Part shown: piece after piece, positions 34,383-44,311 of the stretch | How positions within the stretch are numbered: the stretch's first letter is position 1 | Layout: each line of letters begins with the position of its first letter | The notes under the pieces: model-generated | What the model was told of the DNA's origin: nothing | What the model saw: the letters and a program-made list of their open reading frames with translations, nothing else | The model's database searches: none | Position numbers and translations under genes: made by a program | Assembly (NCBI RefSeq): GCF_031312535.1 | Contig: NZ_CP133594.1 | Location: 1,612,001 to 1,676,000 of the forward strand | Direction of reading: 5' to 3' | DNA: 64,000 nucleotides | DNA from: Methanolobus mangrovi | Lineage (GTDB): Archaea > Halobacteriota > Methanosarcinia > Methanosarcinales > Methanosarcinaceae

Positions 34383-35597
34383 TTACTCGTGCCTCAGTGC
34401 ATCTACAGGATTCATCCTGGCAGCTTTGTTAGCAGGATACATACCAGCAAGCAAACCAACAATCAGTGACACCAGCATACCTAACAGTATGATATCTGCC
34501 GGGAACACGTAAGGAAGACCCATTGCATTGTCTGCAAGATAGGCACCGGCCACACCAAGGGCAATTCCCAGTATACCGCCAAGCAGCCCCACTACTATTG
34601 ATTCTACCATGAAAAGAGACAGAATCTCGTAGTTCTTGTAGCCAAGAGACTTCATGATACCAATCTCCCCGGTTCTTTCAGTGACTGTCACAAGCATGAT
34701 ATTCATAATTCCGATAGAACCTACGATCAGGGATATCAAAGCAACCGATGTGAGCAGCGAACCCAGCGCAGCTGATAATTGGTCAACTTCGTCCAGTATC
34801 TCGCCCTGATTCATAAGAGAATAGGGTTTTGCATCTTCGTTATCCAGATCCCTGAAAGGAACTCCCAGATCCCTGGCAAGTCTCTTGTCAAGCTCATCTG
34901 TTACTTCATCGATGGACTCAAGGCTCGTGGCAGCTGCAAAGAATCCCCAGTAATAGTCCTGATCCATAATCTCATTCATGGTTGAGATAGGGATGAAGAT
35001 CCTTTCGTCCGGCTCTATACCGCTTTGCACGAATGTGGTCTCGGGACTGTCCACAATACCCTTTACCTTGAACTGCTTTGTAACTGTCTCGCCATCCGGC
35101 CTTGTAAAGGTCAGTTCGATTGTATTCTTATCAGATATCTTGCGGTCGAACTTCTCATATGCAACATCGTGACCAATCACTGCCATATACCTGTCCTTGT
35201 CATCGATGAATGTCCCGCTTTCCATCTGGATATTGCCTACTTGCTCATAATCCTCAGAGACTCCCTGGACAGTGATCTGCCGCATGGTGGAAATGTACTT
35301 TACCTGAGCCACTTCCTGACTCAATGGGGATACGCCCACAATACCCGGCGTGTTTTTCACTACTTCCATTTCACCATCATGGAACAGATTAGCGGCCTTA
35401 CCTTCGATTATAATGAAATTGTTTCCCACAGAACCTATCTCTTCGGTAAAGTACTGGTTGAAACTGGCCCCCAATGATACATTGGCAATGACAGCAGCCA
35501 CACCTATGACAATACCAAGTGTTGTCAGTGCAGACCTCAGTTTTGAGCTGCTAATGCTCGCAATTGCCATCCTAAAGGAATGTTTCAGACTCAGCAT
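34383..35597 (-). CDS. MacB/FtsX-type ABC permease, locus A
   Basis: Permease of a type VII (MacB-like) ABC exporter, 404 residues. One membrane helix near residue 30, a large extracytoplasmic MacB_PCD domain (about 50-260), and three C-terminal helices in the FtsX domain (with SIGIMNIMLVTVTERTGEIGIMKSLGYKN) are present. Such permeases use ATP hydrolysis for mechanical work on extracytoplasmic substrates. The start is the ATG at 35597 (MLSLKHSF), with AAGGTG six bases before it. It ends locus A, after the ATPase and COG1361 genes. It is closely similar to the two locus B permeases. Confidence 0.92.
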   Translation of the reverse strand: MLSLKHSFRMAIASISSSKLRSALTTLGIVIGVAAVIANVSLGASFNQYFTEEIGSVGNNFIIIEGKAANLFHDGEMEVVKNTPGIVGVSPLSQEVAQVKYISTMRQITVQGVSEDYEQVGNIQMESGTFIDDKDRYMAVIGHDVAYEKFDRKISDKNTIELTFTRPDGETVTKQFKVKGIVDSPETTFVQSGIEPDERIFIPISTMNEIMDQDYYWGFFAAATSLESIDEVTDELDKRLARDLGVPFRDLDNEDAKPYSLMNQGEILDEVDQLSAALGSLLTSVALISLIVGSIGIMNIMLVTVTERTGEIGIMKSLGYKNYEILSLFMVESIVVGLLGGILGIALGVAGAYLADNAMGLPYVFPADIILLGMLVSLIVGLLAGMYPANKAARMNPVDALRHE

Positions 35598-35607
35598 AAC
35601 TGACACC

Positions 35608-36843
35608 TTAGTTGTTCTGCTTCCTACGCTTTATGAATATGACTGCAGGGATCCCAAGCAATATTGCAAGTCCGATACCTGCGGTTGCAAGATTTCCACT
35701 GTTCCCTTCTTCTTCAGTTGTGAGTTCCAGTTCGCGGACAGCAACTTCGGTGCTGTGTTCATTTATGCCGTTCCTGTAATCAACAGTGATAGTAACCGGA
35801 ACTGATGATTCCTGAATGTCAGTTTTCGCATCCACCTCTATTGTAAAGAGTTCATCTGAATCCATTGACCCGACAAAGTATTCCTCAGGAGAGAAATCAA
35901 CACCATCTGCACTTAGCTTCACACTTACAGAACTCAAGGTGTTGGGATGCATATTGGCAACATCGAACTCAAGGGTGCCCTCACCATTGATGAGTTCCAT
36001 TGGTTTGGAAGGTATGACCTTGATAGATGCAGAATCTACCTTTACAGGAATTCTCCAGTTATTATTGTAAGTGTGGGAATTGCCTACCATGGACAGGTCC
36101 AGATAGTAAGTGCCGTCCTTCACATCATCGGCCAGTTCAACATTGTAACTAAGGGTAATGGAATCACCTGCACCTACAACACCGGAACCAACATAATTGT
36201 CGCTTGTGACATCGATGCCCTCGACACCATTAAGAGCAGCCGACTGGACACGTGCGTTTGTATCATAATCCACATCATCAATGGTCACCGAACTCTCGGT
36301 TGCGGTGTTTGTGAGAGTGAAAGACACAGTCCCTATGTCCCCGGGCATGAACACCACAGGGTCGCAGGTGATATCTATGAGTTCTATGGTTCCCTTGCTG
36401 TCAAAGGTACTGGAACCCACGTTAAGACCGAAGGATGACTTATACCATGAACCACCCGTGTATATCTGATAATAGATATCTACTGTACCTGTGCCTACCT
36501 TTGCATTTTCATCCACATACAGACGATATTCATGCACCGCAGCATCTTCCGGAGAGAGTATGCCTATAAATTCCACTGCATTGTTCTGTGAATCCAGGGA
36601 AAATGGATATTCAGGTTCTATCTTTAAGGATACTGCATCAGCACGTCCATAACCTATATTCTCAATTTTCACACTCACACCCACATACTCACCTATCTGA
36701 GCCGGGAATGGATCATATTCAATTATATTAACTTTCATTGTAGCTGCTGAAGCTGCTGAAACCGGTGCCATGAAAGAAGCACTTAACATAGCAACACAAA
36801 CTAAAATGTAAATTGACCTCTGGATAACATTATTAACTTCCAT
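35608..36843 (-). CDS. COG1361 S-layer-like membrane-anchored protein, locus A
   Basis: A 411-residue secreted protein with an N-terminal signal peptide (about residues 1-32), three to four Ig/CARDB-like beta domains, and a C-terminal membrane helix followed by a basic tail (IFIKRRKQN). Characteristic strings are YDPFPAQIGEYVGVSVKIENIGYG and EPEYPFSL. It lies between the ATPase and permease genes, 12 bases after the ATPase. Its paralogue in locus B has the same arrangement, so it is probably an extracytoplasmic partner of the exporter (adaptor or substrate binder), not a structural S-layer protein. This role is inferred. Confidence 0.82.
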   Translation of the reverse strand: MEVNNVIQRSIYILVCVAMLSASFMAPVSAASAATMKVNIIEYDPFPAQIGEYVGVSVKIENIGYGRADAVSLKIEPEYPFSLDSQNNAVEFIGILSPEDAAVHEYRLYVDENAKVGTGTVDIYYQIYTGGSWYKSSFGLNVGSSTFDSKGTIELIDITCDPVVFMPGDIGTVSFTLTNTATESSVTIDDVDYDTNARVQSAALNGVEGIDVTSDNYVGSGVVGAGDSITLSYNVELADDVKDGTYYLDLSMVGNSHTYNNNWRIPVKVDSASIKVIPSKPMELINGEGTLEFDVANMHPNTLSSVSVKLSADGVDFSPEEYFVGSMDSDELFTIEVDAKTDIQESSVPVTITVDYRNGINEHSTEVAVRELELTTEEEGNSGNLATAGIGLAILLGIPAVIFIKRRKQNN

Positions 36844-36855
36844 TCAAAACCACCC

Positions 36856-37560
36856 TCAATTATTTTCGATATATCCGTCTTTGATGTAAACGACCCTGTC
36901 CACGTATTGTGCCATTTCAGGATCGTGTGTGATCATCACTATAGTACGTCCTTTTTTGTGAAGGTCGGAGAAGATTTCCATGACCTCTTCACCTGTCTTA
37001 GAGTCCAGATTACCTGTTGGCTCATCGGCAAGTATAAGTGAAGGATCATTGACCAGTGACCTGGCTATTGCAACCCTCTGCCTTTGCCCTCCTGACAATT
37101 CCGTTGGTTTGTGACCCATACGGTCATCAAGACCTACAAGTTTCAACAAGTCCCTGCCCCGCTGAGCTGTATCCACTCCTTTCTTAGAATTTGAATATGT
37201 GGGCAGCATTACATTTTCATAGGCACTCAGGCGTGGAATAAGGTTAAAATTCTGAAATACAAAACCAATCTCAAAACCCCGAAGTTCTGCAAGCTCATTG
37301 TCTGAGATACAATTCGTATCCTTACCCATAAGCAGGACCTTTCCCCCGGTAGGCCTGTCAAGACAGCCTATCATGTTCATCAGGGTACTTTTTCCGGATC
37401 CGGAAGGACCCATTATTGCAACAAATTCCCCTTTTTTGATACAGAGGTCTATCCCGTGCAGTATAGGTACCTCCATATCACCAAGAAAATAACTCTTTTT
37501 CAGATTCGAGATATCGATAACATTCATATCACCAGAAGCATCCGTATTGTAACCGGCCAT
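36856..37560 (-). CDS. ABC exporter ATPase (LolD/MacB type), locus A
   Basis: Nucleotide-binding subunit of 234 residues. Walker [10 protein letters not shown], the Q-loop in [18 protein letters not shown], signature LSGGQRQR, Walker [13 protein letters not shown] and an H-loop MITHDP are all intact. It opens locus A and pairs with the COG1361 protein and permease after it. Its sequence is nearly the same as that of the locus B ATPase in the C-terminal half ([20 protein letters not shown]), indicating recent duplication. An inverted repeat over its promoter lies 24 bases upstream. Confidence 0.94.
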   Translation of the reverse strand: MAGYNTDASGDMNVIDISNLKKSYFLGDMEVPILHGIDLCIKKGEFVAIMGPSGSGKSTLMNMIGCLDRPTGGKVLLMGKDTNCISDNELAELRGFEIGFVFQNFNLIPRLSAYENVMLPTYSNSKKGVDTAQRGRDLLKLVGLDDRMGHKPTELSGGQRQRVAIARSLVNDPSLILADEPTGNLDSKTGEEVMEIFSDLHKKGRTIVMITHDPEMAQYVDRVVYIKDGYIENN

Positions 37561-37583
37561 CTGTATTCACCTCTAATTGCACC

Positions 37584-37607
37584 AACTTGACTATTTATCG
37601 TCAAGTT
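37584..37607. promoter_or_regulatory. Inverted repeat operator candidate before locus A
   Basis: AACTTGAC and GTCAAGTT (perfect eight-bp arms) flank TATTTATC. On the minus strand the centre reads as a TATA-like GATAAATAG for the locus A ATPase gene. The core TTGACTATTTATCGTCA recurs with two changes at 42340-42356. Confidence 0.55.
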
Positions 37608-37720
37608 AGACAATGATATGGAACATACTTAAACGTTTCCATATATCGACTGGTTAGTTATTCAGAACTATAGATGTATTACACATGCCACTAAACAAGA
37701 CGAAATGTCCAGTACACTGA

Positions 37721-38935
37721 TCACTCGTGACGAAGAGCTTCCACAGGATCAAGATTTGCTGCCTTGTTAGCAGGATATACGCCAGCTACCAATCCAACGA
37801 GCACAGATATGGAGAAACCCAGGAATATAAGATAAATTGGGAATACCGGTGGGATATTCAAATAGACCTCTACCAGATAAGACCCCAGAAGACCCATAAG
37901 TGTTCCGAGGATACCTCCGATAACTCCCACTATAATAGATTCAACAATGAAAAGTATAAGGATACCGGATTTTGTATAACCCAGTGATTTCAACAGACCT
38001 ATTTCCCGCGTCCTTTCAGTAACAGTAACCAACATTATATTCATTATGCCTATGGACCCTACAACAAGAGCCACAAGTGCTACAAGTGTAATGAGTATGG
38101 TTAGTGACTGTGCAAGAGCATCCAGTTGCTCGATTATCTCTGCCTGATTGAAGATGCGGTACGGTTTTGCATCATCGTTATCAAGATCCCTGGAAGGTAC
38201 ACCCAGCGACCTTGCAAGACGTTTATCAACCTCATCCGAAACCTCCCGGACAGATTCAGCGCTTCCGGTCCTAGCCGAAAAACCTCCGTAATCTGTGACA
38301 TTCAACATCTCATTTAATGTTGCTATGGGGATGTAGATTATCACATCACGGTCCGGACCACCCGTTACAAAAGTATTATCCTCACTTGCAAGTATGCCTT
38401 TTACCCGGAATTTCCGGGTAACACTTGTTCCATCCTGACGCTTGATGGTTATATCAACATAATTCTTAATGGAGATATCCTTCTCGAATTTCTCCTCTGC
38501 AACCTCTTTCCCCAGCACTGCCACAAATTTATCCTTGTCTGTAAGGAAATTACCTTCTCCCACTTCCAGATTGGATATATACTGGGCATCTTCACTCACA
38601 CCCTGTACATCGATCTGCCTTGTAGCCGATAAATATGTGACTGCTGCCGTTTGCTGGTTGAAAGGCGAAACACCATCTATCCCCGGAGTATTCCTGATGA
38701 GTTCCAGTTCATTGTCATAGAAAATATTGACATCCTGACTGTAGATTATAATGAAATTTGAACCAAGTGAACCAAGCTCATCCGTAAAATACTGGTTAAA
38801 GCTTGCACCAAGGGAAACATTCGCCACAACCGCAGCAACGCCTATTATGATACCAAGGGCTGTGAGGGTTGAGCGCAGTTTCGCACTGCTTATGCTTCCA
38901 AGAGCAATGACAAATGCATGTCTCAGATCTATCAT
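37721..38935 (-). CDS. MacB/FtsX-type ABC permease 2, locus B
   Basis: Second permease of locus B, 404 residues, with the same layout as its neighbour: one N-terminal helix, an extracytoplasmic MacB_PCD domain, and three C-terminal helices (SIGIMNIMLVTVTERTREIGLLKSLGYTKSG). The ATG at 38935 has GGAG at five-base spacing. The GTG at 38941 overlaps the preceding stop codon. Two permease genes in tandem with one ATPase suggest a heterodimeric exporter, unlike locus A with one permease. It ends the locus B operon. Confidence 0.92.
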   Translation of the reverse strand: MIDLRHAFVIALGSISSAKLRSTLTALGIIIGVAAVVANVSLGASFNQYFTDELGSLGSNFIIIYSQDVNIFYDNELELIRNTPGIDGVSPFNQQTAAVTYLSATRQIDVQGVSEDAQYISNLEVGEGNFLTDKDKFVAVLGKEVAEEKFEKDISIKNYVDITIKRQDGTSVTRKFRVKGILASEDNTFVTGGPDRDVIIYIPIATLNEMLNVTDYGGFSARTGSAESVREVSDEVDKRLARSLGVPSRDLDNDDAKPYRIFNQAEIIEQLDALAQSLTILITLVALVALVVGSIGIMNIMLVTVTERTREIGLLKSLGYTKSGILILFIVESIIVGVIGGILGTLMGLLGSYLVEVYLNIPPVFPIYLIFLGFSISVLVGLVAGVYPANKAANLDPVEALRHE

Positions 38936-38937
38936 GC

Positions 38938-40152
38938 TCACTCCTTCCTCAAAGCTTCAACAGGGTCCATACGTGCAGCTTTCCTTGCAGGATAAACACC
39001 TGCCACCAGTCCCACGACCAGGGACACAAAGAATCCCAGGAATATCAGGCTTACTGGGAAAATGTTTGGCAGATCCAGGAAATTGTTTGCTATTGAGGCC
39101 ACCCCTATCCCAAGGATAGTACCAAAGATACCACCAATGAGACCTACTATCATTGATTCTATGATAAAGAGAGAAAGCACATCCTTTTCACTAAAACCAA
39201 GTGATTTCAAAAGGCCTATTTCCCGTGTTCTTTCTGCAACTGTCACCAGCATAATATTCATTATTCCAATGGAACCCACCAGCAATGAAATTAGAGCAAC
39301 TGAGGTCAGAAGTGATGTAAGGGCCGCAGAAAGCTGATTAGTCTGCTCCAGTATCTCGATCTGGTCAAAGACAATGTAGGGTTTTGCATCATCATTATCC
39401 AAATCCCTGCCCGGAACACCTAAACTGCGTGCAAGTCGCTTGTCTATCTCATCAGCAGTCTCCCGAACTACATCCAGACTCCTGGCTTTTATGAAAAATC
39501 CTCCGTAATCATCCCTGCCAAGTATTTCGTTCATGGTTTCTATGGGAATGAAAACACGGATTTCCGGCTCTACACCTGTTTGTGCAAAGGTGGTGTTAGG
39601 GTCCTGGATTACGCCTTTGACAATGAAAGACTGTGTGACAACTCCACCATCCTCCCTCCTGAATGTAATATCGATTGGATTTTTGATAGATATCTTCTTA
39701 TCGAACTTCTCATAGGCAACATCGGCACCTATCACTGCAACATACCTATCCTTATCTGTGAGGAATGTTCCTGAATCCAGATTGAAGTTCGCCACTTCAT
39801 CGTAGTCTTCTGTGACACCCTGAATATCGATCTGCCTTGAGACAGACATGTAAGTGACCTTGGCCATCTGCTGGTTTATGGGAGAAACACCCTCAACACC
39901 TGGCGTATTCTTTATAATTTCCAGCTCTTTATCAAAGAATACATCGATATTCTGGCTGTAAATTACAATAAAATTAGAGCCTACGGCTCCTATCTCATCA
40001 TTGAAATACTGGTTGAAGCTGGCTCCAAGTGATACATTGGCTATCACTGCTGCTACGCCTATGATAATTCCAAGGGTTGTAAGAGCAGACCTGAGTTTGG
40101 AACTGCCGATGCTACCCAATGAGATTCTTATAGCCTGAGCCAGACCTAACAT
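38938..40152 (-). CDS. MacB/FtsX-type ABC permease 1, locus B
   Basis: First permease of locus B (404 residues), very close to the locus A permease at the N-terminus (SKLRSALTTLGIIIGVAAVIANVSLGASFNQYF). It has the extracytoplasmic MacB_PCD region and C-terminal FtsX helices with LVTVAERTREIGLLKSLGFSEKD. It follows the COG1361 gene by 17 bases and overlaps the second permease gene region. The close similarity among the three permeases of A and B fits local duplication. Confidence 0.92.
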   Translation of the reverse strand: MLGLAQAIRISLGSIGSSKLRSALTTLGIIIGVAAVIANVSLGASFNQYFNDEIGAVGSNFIVIYSQNIDVFFDKELEIIKNTPGVEGVSPINQQMAKVTYMSVSRQIDIQGVTEDYDEVANFNLDSGTFLTDKDRYVAVIGADVAYEKFDKKISIKNPIDITFRREDGGVVTQSFIVKGVIQDPNTTFAQTGVEPEIRVFIPIETMNEILGRDDYGGFFIKARSLDVVRETADEIDKRLARSLGVPGRDLDNDDAKPYIVFDQIEILEQTNQLSAALTSLLTSVALISLLVGSIGIMNIMLVTVAERTREIGLLKSLGFSEKDVLSLFIIESMIVGLIGGIFGTILGIGVASIANNFLDLPNIFPVSLIFLGFFVSLVVGLVAGVYPARKAARMDPVEALRKE

Positions 40153-40169
40153 ACAAAGTGCATCCTGAG

Positions 40170-41402
40170 TTACTGTTTTTCCATTCTGCGCTTGTAAAGG
40201 ATGTAAGCACCTGCACCTACAACAATGAGGAGAAGCACTAGTAGGTAGATACCCGAACCACTATCGCTTTCAACTACATGATGCTTCAATTGACGAACTT
40301 CTACCTGCTGTGTATGTTCATTGAGGCCATTCCTGAAATCCGCATTGATAATCAGGTCAACCGGGAAAGTTATGTCCTCTGATGCAGCCTTTGCATTGAT
40401 CTCGATGGTGAAGAGTTCGTCAGGGTCCATCGAACCAATGAAATACTCTGCCGGGGAAAACTCAATACCTTCTGCTTCAAGTTGCACACTCACAGATGAA
40501 AGCATATTGGGATGGATGTTGGCAACATCAAATTCAAGCACCCCTTCTCCATTTTCAAGTGCAAGTGGCTTTGATGGAATAACCCTGACAGAGGACGAAT
40601 CCACTTTTATTGGAATCCTCCAGTTGTTATTATATGAGTGTGAACTGCCGACAATGGAAAATTCGAGATAGTATGTCCCATCAGGAGTGTCTTCATCGAC
40701 CTGCACATTGTATGTGAGGTCCACTGACTCACCCGGGCCGATGATACCGTTTCCATAATAAGTACCTGTGGTGACTTTTACTCCTTCAACGCCGCTAAGA
40801 GATGCAGATTGTATTCTGGCATTGGTATCATACTGCTCCCCGTCAATGGTGATGGAGTAATCGGTGGCACTATTCTGAAGTGTGAATGAGATTGTACCAG
40901 TATCCCCTGGCATGAAAACCTCAGGTTCCTTTACAGGCTCGCCTGAGAGCTGTATAGTTCCTTTACTGTCAAAGCTGTCGGAACCCACCCTTATCTCGAA
41001 CTCTTTCTTGAACCATGTACCACTGCTGTCTTCCTGATACCATACTTCAAAAGTACCGGTACCCTGTTTTGCAGCCGTATCCGTAAAGAGCCGGAATTCC
41101 TCAACTGCTGCATTGTCGGGCGTCAGTATTCCAATGTTGACCTGTGCGTTTGCGCTACTGTCCATGGAAAACGGATAATCAGGAACCATTCTTATGGAGA
41201 GGTCATCTGCTTTTGCATATCCCAGGTTCTCCACTTTCACCCATACACTCACATATTCCCCTATCTCTGCAGGAATAGGATCGTACTTAAGGATGCTAAC
41301 CCTGAGGTCCGCACCATCCGCAGCAGATGCATTCAGCATCATCACAAGTGACAACAATAATACACTTGCTATAATCAAAACCAGCCTCTTTTTCCCAAAC
41401 AT
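40170..41402 (-). CDS. COG1361 S-layer-like membrane-anchored protein, locus B
   Basis: A 410-residue paralogue of the locus A protein. It has a signal peptide (about 1-28), beta-sandwich repeats beginning YDPIPAEIGEYVSVWVKVENLGYAKADDLSI, a conserved EVFMPGDTGTISFTLQNSATD segment, and a C-terminal membrane helix with a basic end (ILYKRRMEKQ). It is placed between the ATPase (19 bases away) and permease genes. The conserved EVFMPGD block is shared with the locus A and C proteins, so this domain is probably the functional core. Confidence 0.82.
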   Translation of the reverse strand: MFGKKRLVLIIASVLLLSLVMMLNASAADGADLRVSILKYDPIPAEIGEYVSVWVKVENLGYAKADDLSIRMVPDYPFSMDSSANAQVNIGILTPDNAAVEEFRLFTDTAAKQGTGTFEVWYQEDSSGTWFKKEFEIRVGSDSFDSKGTIQLSGEPVKEPEVFMPGDTGTISFTLQNSATDYSITIDGEQYDTNARIQSASLSGVEGVKVTTGTYYGNGIIGPGESVDLTYNVQVDEDTPDGTYYLEFSIVGSSHSYNNNWRIPIKVDSSSVRVIPSKPLALENGEGVLEFDVANIHPNMLSSVSVQLEAEGIEFSPAEYFIGSMDPDELFTIEINAKAASEDITFPVDLIINADFRNGLNEHTQQVEVRQLKHHVVESDSGSGIYLLVLLLIVVGAGAYILYKRRMEKQ

Positions 41403-41421
41403 AACCTACCCTCCGTTTTCC

Positions 41422-42135
41422 TCAGTTATTATCAATGACCCCGTCCTTCAGATAGACGACCCTGTCCGCATATTTTGCCAGATCCGGATCGTGTGTGATC
41501 ATAACTATCGTCCTTCCTTTTTTATGAAGGTCCGAAAATATCTCCATGACCTCCTCGCCAGTCTTTGAATCCAGATTACCTGTTGGCTCATCTGCCAGAA
41601 TGAGAGAAGGATCGTTAATCAATGCCCTTGCTATTGCAACCCTCTGCTGTTGTCCCCCGGACATTTCAGACGGTTTGTAGTTCATACGATCCAGAAGACC
41701 AACCATCTCCACAAGTTCCTTTGCCTTTTTCCGGGCATCTACACCCTCTTTCTTATTAGCATAAGTAGGAAGCTCAACATTCTGGAGAGTTGTAAGTCGC
41801 GGAACAAGATTGAAGTTCTGGAAAACAAAACCTATCTCAAGACCACGCAGTTTTGCAAGTTCCGGGTCTGAAAGTGTGTTCACATCCTTCCCCATCACAA
41901 TTACCTGCCCACAATTTGGCCTGTCCAGACAACCTATCATATTCATCAATGTGCTTTTACCAGAGCCGGAAGGCCCCATTATAGCAACGAACTCACCCTG
42001 CCCAATGCTAAGGTCTATACTTTTGAGTATGGGTACATCCATATCCCCCACATGGTAACTCTTACACAGATTGACAAGTTCAATTACAGGAACTCCATCC
42101 ATCATTTTTAGACTGCTCTCATTACTCTCAGCCAT
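41422..42135 (-). CDS. ABC exporter ATPase (LolD/MacB type), locus B
   Basis: Nucleotide-binding subunit of 237 residues with Walker [11 protein letters not shown]-loop [18 protein letters not shown], signature MSGGQQQR, Walker [13 protein letters not shown] and H-loop MITHDP. It is first in locus B and divergent from locus C, with 280 bases between starts. It is the closest relative of the locus A ATPase in the window; the locus C ATPase is more divergent. Confidence 0.94.
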   Translation of the reverse strand: MAESNESSLKMMDGVPVIELVNLCKSYHVGDMDVPILKSIDLSIGQGEFVAIMGPSGSGKSTLMNMIGCLDRPNCGQVIVMGKDVNTLSDPELAKLRGLEIGFVFQNFNLVPRLTTLQNVELPTYANKKEGVDARKKAKELVEMVGLLDRMNYKPSEMSGGQQQRVAIARALINDPSLILADEPTGNLDSKTGEEVMEIFSDLHKKGRTIVMITHDPDLAKYADRVVYLKDGVIDNN

Positions 42136-42253
42136 AGTATGACCCCTGAAACGCCCGCAAGCACTAATGAGTGCCTTTTATGAAAATACCAGATTTTAGG
42201 CTGTAAAGTAAATCTGGTCTGAACTTATAAAAATGTTCTTTGTTTGCCGATTA

Positions 42254-42269
42254 TTTCAACTGGTTGAAA
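42254..42269. promoter_or_regulatory. Palindromic site between loci B and C
   Basis: TTTCAAC and GTTGAAA form perfect seven-bp arms around TG, about 120 bases upstream of the locus B start and 145 bases upstream of locus C. A dimeric regulator site is plausible. Confidence 0.4.
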
Positions 42270-42339
42270 GTTGATGAAACCAAAACTGAATTATTTATTA
42301 TCGTAACAAACTATAAATATCCATAAATCCATGAATGGT

Positions 42340-42356
42340 TTGACTATATATCGACA
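42340..42356 (+). promoter_or_regulatory. Second copy of the locus A operator motif, before locus C
   Basis: TTGACTATATATCGACA matches 15 of 17 bases of TTGACTATTTATCGTCA at 37587-37603 and includes a TATA-like CTATATAT about 58 bases before the locus C start. A partial third copy ATATATCGAC lies at 37641-37650. Confidence 0.5.
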
Positions 42357-42413
42357 GATTTGAATATTTACACGTTGGTTTGCAGATTAACAACTAAATT
42401 GGATGTGGAAAGG

Positions 42414-43037
42414 ATGTTGGAAGTATTAACAGACCCTAACGGGTTTTTCAATAGAAGAATAAATCAGGATATCGAGTGGAAGAATCCACTTATTATCATG
42501 GCCCTGATGGCAATAATAGGAGCCGTAAGTGCTTATATTGTAATGATGAAAGTAATGGGAACACTGCCGGCAGAAGCAGCGCCCTTTGCAAGTATTGGAG
42601 CAGTATTTGGAATAATCGGCGCGGTAATAGGCGTCATTTTTGCGTGGATACTATACAGCGCAGTGTTCTATATCGTATCACTTGTGTTCCATGGTGAAGG
42701 AGATTTCAAGAGAGTAATGGAATTTGTATCATATGGATTCATACCAAATATAGCAGGCTCCCTCGTGAATCTCTATTTCACAAACAAAGTATTTTCAAAC
42801 ATTGATTTTAGCATGACAGAGCCGCAATTGCTGCAGGAAGCAATATTATCAGACCCCTCAATGAGAATTGCCGGGATAATAGGAATCATATTTTTGTTAT
42901 GGAGTGCAAATATCTGGATGTTTGGGCTCATGTACTCCAGAAATCTAAGTTTTAAGAATGCTGCAATGACCGTAGGAATTCCGGTATTAATATATATACT
43001 GTACACATTGCTCAACTTAAAACTTCTTGGTGCATGA
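42414..43037 (+). CDS. Yip1-domain membrane protein, locus C
   Basis: A 207-residue membrane protein with five helices and the archaeal/bacterial Yip1-family pattern: an N-terminal LTDPNGFFNRRINQDIEWKNPLIIMALMA, a middle helix pair around YIVSLVFHGEGDFKRVMEFVSYGFIPNIAGSLVNLYF, and a C-terminal helix. The start is uncertain. The ATG at 42414 fits the family N-terminus but GGAAAGG abuts it; a TTG at 42360 and a GTG at 42405 are in frame. It overlaps the COG1361 gene by four bases, so it is co-translated with the exporter. It may help insert or organise the complex. Confidence 0.78.
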   Translation: MLEVLTDPNGFFNRRINQDIEWKNPLIIMALMAIIGAVSAYIVMMKVMGTLPAEAAPFASIGAVFGIIGAVIGVIFAWILYSAVFYIVSLVFHGEGDFKRVMEFVSYGFIPNIAGSLVNLYFTNKVFSNIDFSMTEPQLLQEAILSDPSMRIAGIIGIIFLLWSANIWMFGLMYSRNLSFKNAAMTVGIPVLIYILYTLLNLKLLGA

Positions 43038-44311
43038 AAGTGAATAGCATGATAAAAATAATCACTGTGGCCATGATACTTCTGGCCACATTCTCTTTTT
43101 GCGGGTCTGCAACCACGGATATCAGGCCTACCCTTACTCTTGAATATGATATAGAACCGGAAGTATTCATGCCAGGAGACATGGGAACGATAACGGTCAC
43201 ACTTGAGAATATGGCAACAGGTGAGATATACGTAGAAGAGGATGACGAGACACTGGACATGAATGCTTACATTGCCAGTGCAAGTCTTGATGGAAACGGC
43301 AATCTGGAGATACTCGATAAGAGTTACACCGATGTCGGGCTGCTTGGTCCCGGAGATACTCTGGAACTCACATTCAATATAAAAGTCAAGGAAACAGCTA
43401 AAACAGGAGTCCATTTTGTCGACCTTATAATCGTAGGCGGCAGCAATATGTACGACCTCAACTACCGCATACCGGTAAAAGTGGATGACAGGAATGTAAA
43501 GCTGATATTGTCCAATTTACCTTCTACCCTGATGAATGAGGTTTCCACTATCAGCGTTGATGTTGTTAACAGAAGACCAAATGACGTAACAAGCGTCATT
43601 GTTACGCCTTATGCCGAAGACATGACTTTCAGCCCCTCCGATTACTTTGTGGGTAGCATCCCGGAAGGAAACAAGTCTACCGCTATATTCACCCTTAACA
43701 CCATGTCCAGTGAGGAAGGCTACAGAAACATTTCATTTACTGCGACCTATTTCAACGGAGATAATTTGCATGACTCCGATACGGCAACAAAGGATGTCAG
43801 GATCATTAAACAGTCGCCCCTTGTGTTCACAGGTATTGAGATAGAGAAAGCAGGTAACAAATACACAGTATCAGGCGACCTGAACAATTTTGGTATCACA
43901 GATGCAAAGAATGTGATGGTTTCAATCGATGATGTCGAAGGTGTGGAGCCTGTACAACCCTACGCCAATTATTTCATCGGGACCCTGGAAGCAGATGATT
44001 TCAGCAGTTTTGACCTCAGCGCCAGAGTAACATCAGGAAACATTTCCTCAATACCCGTACTCATTGAATTCAGGGACCCTGACAATGCCTACACTGCTAT
44101 TTCCCAGGAAATATCCCTTGAATCAGGAAGTACATATTCAAATGGTGAGGACGAAGGAAGTTCACTGGGCCTCTGGCTGATTGCAGGACTTATCGCTATT
44201 GGAATTGTAGCTGTGATAGGATACTCATGGAAAAAACGCAGGGATGAAGAGAATAAAGTAGAAAGGGAAGATGGAACAGAAGTTCCCGATGAGGATTATC
44301 TCCTTGAATGA
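43034..44311 (+). CDS. COG1361 S-layer-like membrane-anchored protein, locus C
   Basis: A 425-residue secreted protein with a signal peptide (about 1-26), the shared EPEVFMPGDMGTITVTLENMATG block, further beta-sandwich repeats (NFGITDAKNVMVSIDDVEGVE), a C-terminal membrane helix (about 378-397), and a basic then acidic tail. It lacks the N-terminal YDP-type domain of the A and B proteins and is therefore rearranged relative to them. ATGA overlaps join it to both neighbours, Yip1 and the ATPase. Confidence 0.82.
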   Translation: MKVNSMIKIITVAMILLATFSFCGSATTDIRPTLTLEYDIEPEVFMPGDMGTITVTLENMATGEIYVEEDDETLDMNAYIASASLDGNGNLEILDKSYTDVGLLGPGDTLELTFNIKVKETAKTGVHFVDLIIVGGSNMYDLNYRIPVKVDDRNVKLILSNLPSTLMNEVSTISVDVVNRRPNDVTSVIVTPYAEDMTFSPSDYFVGSIPEGNKSTAIFTLNTMSSEEGYRNISFTATYFNGDNLHDSDTATKDVRIIKQSPLVFTGIEIEKAGNKYTVSGDLNNFGITDAKNVMVSIDDVEGVEPVQPYANYFIGTLEADDFSSFDLSARVTSGNISSIPVLIEFRDPDNAYTAISQEISLESGSTYSNGEDEGSSLGLWLIAGLIAIGIVAVIGYSWKKRRDEENKVEREDGTEVPDEDYLLE

